From: Pleurotus djamor
Taxonomy: Eukaryota > Basidiomycota > Agaricomycetes > Agaricales > Pleurotaceae
Length of the DNA stretch: 10,208 nucleotides
NCBI GenBank assembly: GCA_029747585.1
Contig: JAPEVF010001402.1
Span: 1-10,208 of the forward strand
Direction of reading: 5' to 3'
Shown here: positions 1 through 7,800 of the stretch, piece by piece
How the letters are laid out: each line of letters starts with the position of its first letter
Numbering within the stretch: the first letter of the stretch is position 1
Position numbers and translations under genes: made by a program
Notes under the pieces: model-generated
Told to the model about the DNA's origin: nothing
The model's database searches: none
What the model saw: only the letters and a program-made list of their open reading frames with translations

Positions 1-3000
1 GAAGAATAGAGAGGCGGAATTGGGAGAGCTTGAGGGGAGTGGGGAGAAGGTTGGACAAGGCCCCGAGAATACTGGGGCCTTAGTTGGTGGTCTCGCAGCA
101 CCAACGAGCGCTGCTCCTGGCGTGCAAGTTGCGCCGTTGCTAGCTGCTCCCGATCCTTTCGCCATGAATGCATCTACTTGGATCGGCACGAGATTTGGAC
201 GAACATTTTCCCGCCGTCCGTCCCACACTGCGACAACTGACGCTGCTGTTGGTCATCCTCCTGGCAAGGCGCACCCGCAGACCCAAGCTTTCAAGCAGAG
301 CGTCTTGGATGAGCATGCGAAGTGTGCTCGGAGAGGTTCCCCTTACGTGATTAGTACCTGGATGCAACTCCGGGCTGTGATGCGAAGGAGAGGGAAGATC
401 GTGCAGGGAGACATGCTGACGCAGGTTTTGACGACTGGGACATTTGTCGTTCAGTCGGTGATCATCGGGACGGTCTTTGTGAACATCGATGATGCCACCG
501 CTGCGTACTTCTCGAGAGGTGGCATCATGTTCTTGTGAGTTCGTTTCAGACTAGTCAGGTCTGAGAATTCTTTCTGACCTTGAGTTTGGTTTGACAGTGC
601 CCTCTTCTTGCCGGCCTTGTTTTCGATGTCAGAGATTCCTGCGCTGTTCAGTCAGCGTCCGATTATCCGAAGGCATGAGAGAGCGGCGATGTATCATCCG
701 ATGATTGAGGCGCTTGCGATGACGTTGGTGGATATCCCCTCGTCTTTCGTGACGATCGTCATTTATTGTATCGTCCTCTATTTCGTGATTGGGTTGCAAA
801 GAACGGCATCCCAGTTCTTGTGAGGCTTCCCTTGTTTCTGGTTACATCCATCGTCTCACTGATTCTCCTTCTTCAGCATATTCTTCTTGTTCGTTTTCAC
901 CGGTGCCCTTACGATGAAGTCGTTCTTCAGGGCCTTGGCGGCGATATTTCCCTCTCAGGCGCCTGCGCAAGCTGTTGCTGGTGTTCTAGTTCTCGCGGTT
1001 TCTATCTATACTGGGTACCAGATCCCTATCCCTGATATGATCGGCGCTTTGAGGTGGATCTCGTATATCAACGTGAGCTTCGTTCGCGTTGGCGTCCTTG
1101 CCGCGAGCTGATGTTTGCATAATAGCCGCTTCGTTATGCCTTCGAAGGTGTTTTGGTCAACGAGTTTCATACCCTGGATGGCCAATGCTCGTCTTTGGTT
1201 CCTTCAGGTCCGGGATATGATGGTATATCTCTGGACAATCAAGTTTGCACCACTGTTGGCAGTGTTGCCGGTCGCTCGACTGTCGACGGAAATGCATTCG
1301 TTGCCCAAAGTTTCGGGTATTCATACAGTCATCTTTGGAGGGTAGGTCTTGCCTCCCTTTTACGTGTAATTTCGCTGAGAACTTGCGCGACCAGAATTTC
1401 GGGATCTTAGTCGCGTTTGGAATTGGGTTTACTCTTCTCCTCTTGCTATTCACAGAGATCCAGACGACCAATTCGCGCGCTGGGAACGATATCGTTCTGT
1501 TCAAACGAGGTTCCGAGGCAGCCTCACGACAGGCTGATGATGCCAATGGAGAAGACGAGGAAAAGGATCCAAAGCTGGTCGCATCGAATTCGATAGCCAT
1601 AAATCCTAGTGATGGAGACTCCGAAGCCCACCGACGTCTCGAAGAGCAAAAAGCCATCGTAGCCAATCAACCGAAGATGACTGATGTGTTCTCATGGTCG
1701 AAGATTCGGTACACCATCCCTGTTGGCCACAATGAACATAGGGTGCTTCTTGATGATGTTTCGGGTTTTGTCGCTCCGGGGAAGCTTACCGCTTTGATGG
1801 GAGCTTCTGGTGCTGGCAAGGTGTGTGGGCAGTCTTTGAACTTCTTCGAAGCTTATCCTCTGAATAGACCGCACTCTTGAATGTTCTTGCCTCTCGAGTT
1901 GATACTGGGGTCGTAACCGGCGAGCGCCTTGTCAACGGCCAAGCCCTACCCAGTGATTTCCAGGCACAAACAGGTTACTGCCAGCAAATGGATACACATG
2001 AGCCGACGATGACGGTCCGCGAGTCGTTGGTTTTTTCGGCAAGACTTCGTCAGCCCGCTTCGGTTCCTACGGCGGAGAAGGATGCATAGTATGTATATAA
2101 TTCTTCGTGGTGCCTATGGTTTGCTAAACGTCCCCTTTAGCGCCGAAAAATGCTTGAAGATGTGTGGCTTGGAAGAGTATGCTGACGCGATGGTTGGTAC
2201 TCTCGGCGTCGAACATAAGAAACGAACCACCATTGGCGTTGAGCTTGCAGCTAAGGTCCGTCATCAAACCGCTTTCGTCTAGGATGTTTATGAACAACGT
2301 GCTTCATAGCCGGGGCTTTTGCTTTTCCTCGACGAGCCAACTTCGGGTCTGGACTCCCAAAGCGCTTGGGCAATCGTATCGTTCCTCCGTGATCTCGCGG
2401 ACAATGGTCAGGCTATTTTATGCACGTAAGTGGCAGTTTCGTCACCCCATTCAACTCATCGCTCACACTCCGTCCAGAATCCATCAGGTACGTTCGAAAT
2501 CATCGCAGGACGATGCGTGGCTAACCTTTTGGTCCAGCCCTCTGCAGAACTATTCCAGGTACGTGGATTTACCTCATATGCCTCACCACTGTTTTAATGT
2601 TACACCAAGGTCTTCGATAGACTGTTACTCCTTCAACGAGGTGGCCAAACCGTCTACTTCGGTGATCTCGGTCATCATGCAACGACTTTGCTCGACTACT
2701 TCGAAGGAAATGGCGCGAGAAAATGTCAACCTGGGGAGAATCCGTGAGCCCGCAACATCTTTTGACAGTATCAGATACTGAACCTTTGTAGTGCCGAATA
2801 CATGCTTGATGTCATTGGCGCCGGTGCTACCGCTGTCGCAGACCGGGATTGGCACGATCTTTGGATCAAAACGGGTGGTGCTCAGAGACTCTCCGAGGAC
2901 TTAGATGGCATTCACGCACAAGGACGAAAGGATGCGCCGGTGAAAGCAGAGCTTCACTCCCAGTTTGCTACGTCCTGGGGTTACCAACTGAAGGAGGTCA

Positions 3001-4289
3001 CTATCCGGCAGTATGCTAGCTATTGGCGTACACCGGCATATCTCATGTCGAAGCTTACCCTCAACATCATCGGGGGGCTCTTCATCGGCACGTCCCCTTT
3101 TCTCTGTGTTGGGAACCATAGCTGATGTGCCGATACTTTAGGATTCACGTTCTTCAAAGCCGGAGACTCCATTCAGGATACTCAAAACAAAGTCTTCGTA
3201 AGTCGCGTCACCTACTCTGTGTGACCTGATGCTAAGTAGTTTGATATCACAGGCTATCTTCATGGCTACGATCCTTGTCAGTAGCGCACCTGTATAAGAG
3301 AAATCTGTACTGACATTTTCTTCCTCAGAGTTCACCCCTTGCTGGTCAAATGCTCGTGCCTCTCATTGCTTCACGCGATATTTTCGAGGTCCGTGAGAGT
3401 GCTAGCCGCACCTACTCTTGGTCGGTCCTTGCGACGTCCCAGCTTTTGGTCGAGATTCCATGGAATATTTTGGGCTCAACCTTGTTCTTCCTATGCTGGT
3501 ACTGGACAGTTGGCTTCGACAGTGATCGGGGTGGTTATTCGTACCTGATGTTTGGTGTCTTGTTCCCGTGCTACTTCACAACGATTGCGCTTGCAATCGC
3601 TAGCATGGCACCTACAGCTGCTATAGCGGGCTTGCTGTTCAACTTCTTATTCTCGTTTGTCCTTACTTTGTGAGTCTTTCTTTTCTTTTGAAGGTGAACA
3701 CACTTTTGACTGTCATTTATTTTCTTAGCAATGGTGTAGTCCAGCCATTTTCACAGTTGGGTTGGTGGCAATGGATGTACCATGTCTCCCCGTACACGTA
3801 TCTGATCGAGGGTTTGCTCGGTCAAGGTCCGTCATTCCTACGTCATTTCCCCCTCGGACTGACAGACAATTTTGGCTAGCCATCGGCCGTCAGCAAATCG
3901 TTTGCGCGGATAAAGAACTTGTTACTGTCAATCCACCCTCTGGGTCCAGTTGTTCAAGCTTCTTCGAAAACTACATATCCAACCGAGGGGGTTATTTGAA
4001 CAACCCTGATGCTACGTCGGGTTGTCAGTTTTGCCCTTCTCGTACAACGGACGAGTTCCTCGGGCCAACGTTCAACATCTTTTACCGTCATCGTTGGAGG
4101 GACCTGGGCATATTCTGTGGCTTCATTGTGATAAACGTGGGTTTCTGCGTCATTTCCTCGTGCCCAGCATCACTAATGTCGATCCAGACCGTTGCGGTGT
4201 ACATCTTCGCGTACGCTTTCCGAGTGAAATCTGTGAGCAGGAGTATTATGAGCATGGTCGCGCGAGTTAGGAAGCCTTCGCGTGGTTGA
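1..4289 (+). CDS. PDR-type (ABCG) full-size ABC transporter, 5'-partial, intron-rich
   Basis: This is an ATP-driven plasma-membrane efflux pump of the fungal pleiotropic drug resistance family (layout NBD1-TMD1-NBD2-TMD2); the substrate cannot be read from sequence. The frame is open to the left edge, and NBD1 (roughly 350-450 residues) and the start codon lie outside the window. Visible in order: the TMD1 entry ([18 protein letters not shown], about 340-390), TMD1 helices (about 410-1070), an extracellular loop with [10 protein letters not shown] (from about 1156), the last TMD1 helix (1398-1455), then NBD2. NBD2 has Walker A GASGAGKT (1800-1820 plus 1868-1870), signature region [12 protein letters not shown] (2211-2246), Walker B/D-loop [14 protein letters not shown] (2316-2357) and H-loop CTIHQPS. 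TMD2 runs from about 3045 and includes a Cys-containing PDR_CDR-type loop (about 3890-4080). The basic C-terminus ends at TGA 4287-4289. In-window protein is 1127 residues; the family is usually about 1450-1550. All joins are in frame, so it appears intact apart from the missing 5' end. Confidence 0.95.
57..81. repeat. Perfect 8-bp inverted repeat with a 9-nt loop
   Basis: AAGGCCCC (57-64) and GGGGCCTT (74-81) are exact reverse complements separated by nine bases, so a GC-rich hairpin could form in DNA or RNA. It sits in the part of the transporter's open frame that does not resemble the family. There is no T-run, and a eukaryotic gene would not use a bacterial-type terminator, so no function is claimed. 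Confidence 0.6.
2478..2558 (+). other. Two consecutive micro-exons (10 nt and 21 nt) coding the NBD2 H-loop
   Basis: The exon 2478-2487 is only 10 nt. With the two bases carried over from 2424-2425 it codes T-I-H-Q, including the switch histidine needed for ATP hydrolysis. The next exon, 2538-2558, is 21 nt and codes PSAELFQ. They are flanked by introns 2426-2477 (GTAAGT donor), 2488-2537 (GTACGT donor) and 2559-2609 (GTACGT donor). Together they give [17 protein letters not shown], the expected PDR sequence. Any simpler structure would lose the H-loop. Confidence 0.85.
3088..3141 (+). other. Probable GC-AG intron in the transporter gene
   Basis: The protein must pass from GGLFI to FTFFKAGD, which needs a phase-1 junction at G(3087)/GA(3142-3143). 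The only donor that fits is GCACGT at 3088. The nearby GT at 3092 gives the wrong phase for the acceptor at 3141, and with the other upstream AG it runs into a stop. The intron is 54 nt, keeps G at +5 and T at +6, has a CTGAT branch-like site at 3122-3126 and ends TTTAG. These all match the neighbouring GT-AG introns except for C at +2. Confidence 0.75.
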
Positions 4290-4556
4290 TGCATAATGTT
4301 TGCAGTTGTATTCTTAATCAGGATCCATGACCCTAGCCTTATTTTATCCTCTCGCCCCGTTCATCACGCATCCTCAATGCAAACGTATCGAATCATGAAC
4401 ACGCGCTACCCACAGACATCAACGCATACCCTATCCCCAGAAGTTGTGGGGGTGCCTTGTGTATCCGGATTTATCTCATGTCAATGTCAATCCACCCTCG
4501 AGTTCTGTGTCCAGCATCAGCCCTAGCTAGCCGAATTAATACCGCGTTGCATAGCT

Positions 4557-4688
4557 TCTGTGGGCGTCGACTGTGCATCTGCCACATACATTCCATCCCC
4601 GTTTCCAGTGACCCAAGAGCTCAGTAGGGCTTTCTCATGTTCAGGCTGATCCACACGTGCGGTTTATATTTCTCACATCTGTGGGCGT
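4557..4688 (+). repeat. 11-bp direct repeat flanking the CACGTG/TATA pair
   Basis: TCTGTGGGCGT occurs at 4557-4567 and again at 4678-4688, 121 bp apart in the same orientation, on either side of the candidate promoter core. The G-rich core could be a zinc-finger site, but it does not match the CreA/Mig1 consensus exactly. Confidence 0.5.
4654..4670 (+). promoter_or_regulatory. Candidate promoter: CACGTG box next to a TATA-like element
   Basis: The palindrome CACGTG (4654-4659) is the classic core site of bHLH regulators (Pho4, Cbf1 and SREBP-like proteins in fungi). It is followed within four bases by TTTATATT (4663-4670). The pair lies about 190-210 bp upstream of the ATG at 4862, a reasonable distance for a fungal promoter. 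Both motifs are seen directly; their use is inferred. Confidence 0.4.
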
Positions 4689-4805
4689 TGTTAACGTCTA
4701 GTACTGATGTTCTTGCCTAGGTGGAAAATATCTTTGACTCGTCACAATGTCCGCCGTCGAAGGAGTTAAATAGCCACCCGGTTCCCCCAAAGTCACACCT
4801 AGTCA

Positions 4806-4832
4806 ATGCCTTCCTCCCCTCCCCTACTCTAG
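4806..4832 (+). promoter_or_regulatory. CT-rich leader with a short upstream ORF
   Basis: Bases 4809-4850 are strongly pyrimidine-rich, as is common near fungal transcription starts. An ATG at 4806 opens an eight-codon reading frame that stops at TAG 4830-4832, 29 bp before the main ATG. If transcription starts upstream of it, this would be a uORF that lowers translation of the DUF2235 protein. If transcription starts within the CT tract, it is not in the mRNA. Confidence 0.35.
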
Positions 4833-4861
4833 TATCTTCTTCTCTCCATAGGATTACGAAC

Positions 4862-7800
4862 ATGCGGCGTTGGCTCCCCTCAAATTACCTCCGCCCCCTG
4901 CGCCAACCCAGTCCGCCTAAACAAGCAGAGATGCCCAAGGACACTCCCTCAAGTCAGCCCGCTTTCGATTCTCGATGCCCCCATAGCAACACTGCCAGAA
5001 ATCTCGTCGTCTGCATCGACGGCACCGCGAACCAGTTCAGCGCCAAGGTTCGTCCCTCTTCCTTTCATCCCTCCCTCTGTAGCTCGTGTGTTCTGACTTG
5101 TGGTTCTATCAGAGCACCAATATCATTGAGTTATTTAGTCGGCTTGTGAAAGACGAAGAGGATCAGCTTGCGTTCTATAACAGCGGGATCGGGACATACG
5201 CAAAGCCTTCTTTCCGATCGTTGGGATACTTAAAGCAGGTCATCTATCATAGCATCGATATGGCAATTGCTTGGTTCGCTCAGGCTCTCCTCGACGACTC
5301 TATTGCTAACTCTCTCTAATCTAGGAACTTTGAACGCATTATCCACGCGGCGTATGAGTGGCTCTCAGAGAACTACAGACCAGGAGATAGGATATTCCTT
5401 TTCGGCGGGTCTTTCTGTATCCATACGCCAAAGTCTTCTTCTGATGACCGATTATAGGCTTCTCCCGAGGGGCGTACCAAGTTCGCGTGGTTGCCGGAAT
5501 GATTCACAAAGTCAGATACCGCAGATAACGATGACCTCTGCTGTGATGTACTGATGATTTTTTCCATAGGTCGGACTTCTTCACAAAGGCAACAAGAACC
5601 AAATTCCTTTGTCAGTTACTCTCCGTCTCAATGACAAGATTTACTGAGCGACAAACAGTGCATACGAGCTGTACTCCTCTGTGACTGAGAACACGAAGCG
5701 CGATCCCACGAAGGAAGGCTCGCCCAACCAATCTAACTCAGGAGCGAGCTTGGAGGCCGAGCATAAGCTTTGTCAACAATTCAAAGCGACCTTGTGTCGA
5801 AAAGACGTCAAAGTCCACTTCGTTGGTGCATGGTAAGCAATTCAATTTCGCTGATCATCTTACACCCACCCAACTTGAATTTCACTTTGAAGGGATACAG
5901 TCTCTTCAATCGGAATACTTCGCGGCAAATCCCTGCCAGAGACGGTCTCCGGTATGGGTCATGTCTGTGCGTTTCGTCACGCCCTTGCGCTGGACGAGCT
6001 CCGAGCCAAATTTCAACCCGAGTACGCAAATGGGGGCCTCGGCCCACTCCAGGGTGACGTAGGCGACGTTAAGGAAGTTTGGTTCGCAGGCTCTCATTCT
6101 GATATGTACGCCCCTTCCGTTTGTGGCCTCTTTATCATTTAACCCATGTTATTCATTCCAGCGGCGGCGGCAACATATCCAATGAAAACTTATCCAACTT
6201 CGGACCGGCTCTTCGGTGGATGACCTACGAGGCGATGACGAGAGGCCTTCGAATGAATCCTTATGAAGGGCAGTGGTCAACGATTGCTCCCAAGGAATCA
6301 CTCAAGGGTATCTGGTTTCTCCTGGAGCTTCTCCCTTTCCCCTCTCTCTCGTACGAGAGTCAGGACAGTTTGACGTGGTGGTGAGTCCTGGTTTGCGCGC
6401 GTATCACTGCCGATTCAATAGCGTCTCCCATAGGCCTCACCTAGCTTCTCGTCGCGTTATCCATCCCGGTCAATATATCCATCAATCCGTCTTTACCCAT
6501 CTCGAGCGGACAGGAGCGTTTACTTCTAAGTCTGGCATAAACAAATCCTCCATCGATACGGATAGTCACGCTCTGCTCTACCACGATCCCACCTCTTTGA
6601 TCCCTGGTTCTTTTCCAAGCGCTACTATACCAACTTCCACGACATATGTCCCCGAAGCTATCCTTCCTTCAACTCGACTGTCAGTTCGGCTTAATTGGAA
6701 GGATCTATTACGAGACTACACATCTCATCCTATTGTTGAGAAGGACCCGTACGAAAATGTCATGCACACCGTTTCGACTTTGGATGGAATCTGCCGGGAG
6801 CTTTTGCGAGAGCGGGATCCAGAGGACGACGACCCTCTTGACTTTAACACTTTCACTGCTGCCATTCTAACGCTTAGGTCGTATTTAGATGATGGTGTGT
6901 CCCTAATTTGCCTTCATCTACTCTATGAACCAATTTCGATTCTTTTTCAGCGGCACGTTTAAGTTCCATTGCCGAAGTCCCCCGTGCTGCGTATAGCATG
7001 TTGACCGCGCTTCATATTGCCCACGAGAAGCATCGCTTAGACATTGAATCCCGGCGAACACTCCTGCGACTCCTAACGCATGCAAGGCCCCTCCCCCAGG
7101 GACGTAGGCGACAATTCACAACAGCGCAAATCAAGGAGTGGGTCAAACCATTTGGTGATGAGTTCAAGAATTCGATGAACAAGTTACTGACATCATTTGG
7201 AAACCGTAAGCACTTGGTTTTGTTTTGTTGTCAGATCAGAGTACTTATTGACTGTCGCTCTTATCACCTAGCGTGCCTCCACGCGCATCTGGTAAAGAAA
7301 GACAGTATGGGCGACTCCTTTTGTTTTTCGTCAAACGACCCCCACCGCCTTTTTATCCTTCATCGCAACTCCCACATCGACGTCTGGGATACTAGCTCTG
7401 GTCAACCTCCCAAGGACTACATGGCTTACCCGGACCTACAGATTGCTAGGGCCACTAGGGATTCGTCGTTAATCGCAACTGCTCGCTCTAAAAACCCTGA
7501 TCACCCAGGCAAAATCCACATCCGTATTTTCGACACGAAGACCCACCGCGACCTGAGAGAATCTGCAGAGATTCTGGCTGGTGCCACCTTGAGTCCCCGT
7601 CGTGCTCAAGTTGGTGAAGATGGGATGAGAGACTACGATCTTGATGAAGACGGACGGGGTCATGAAGAAGAGGCACACTACGAGCCTGAGCTTGGCACTG
7701 GCAACAATGAGTACAGTGACGACGCCAAAAGTGACATTAGCGACGACCAGGACGACGACGACGACACCCAGGACGACAGCGACCAGGACGATGGTGATGA

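Larger units (their letters stand above)
1..4289 (+). other. Exon-intron structure of the PDR transporter gene
   Basis: Inferred exons: 1-534, 598-819, 877-1072, 1126-1341, 1395-1820, 1868-2088, 2141-2255, 2310-2425, 2478-2487, 2538-2558, 2610-2743, 2792-3087, 3142-3197, 3253-3276, 3329-3669, 3729-3826, 3880-4136, 4188-4289. The 17 introns between them are 47-63 nt long. Donors follow GTNNG (for example GTGAGT at 535, GTATGT at 2089, GTAAGT at 2426 and 3198), except the GC donor at 3088. Acceptors are mostly YAG; the one at 2609 is AAG. The phases sum to a continuous frame across all 18 exons, and each junction restores residues expected for the family. The last intron (4137-4187) is the least certain, because it is 51 nt and has no in-frame stop. 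Confidence 0.85.
4290..4861. other. Intergenic region between the transporter and the DUF2235 gene
   Basis: About 570 bp without a supportable gene. The open stretch at 4296-4526 has no family resemblance and no good start context. No AATAAA was seen after the transporter stop. The right half holds the promoter-like signals listed separately. A 15-bp copy of a transporter exon word (3926-3940) recurs at 4485-4499, and a small palindrome CTAGCTAG lies at 4523-4530. Confidence 0.7.

Noticed and set aside
183..192. TCGGCACGAG, a word found in a common cDNA-library adapter
   Set aside because: It is only 10 nt, without the flanking adapter bases, and in intron-containing genomic DNA. Chance is a sufficient explanation.
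1157..1666. 169-codon open frame on the minus strand
   Set aside because: It lies opposite transporter exons whose protein is clearly recognisable, spans one of their introns and shows no family motif.
3092..3141. GT donor at 3092 as the normal splice site of the GC-AG intron
   Set aside because: With the acceptor at 3141 it shifts the frame away from TFFKAGD, and with the earlier AG at 3119-3120 it meets a stop at once.
1..4289. Transporter as a pseudogene because of many apparent stops
   Set aside because: Every stop falls in a short intron with splice signals, and all 18 exons join in frame with intact catalytic motifs.
4296..4526. 76-codon open frame downstream of the transporter
   Set aside because: It has no recognisable domain, no fitting splice partners and no start context. 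It is ordinary for an intergenic region of this size.
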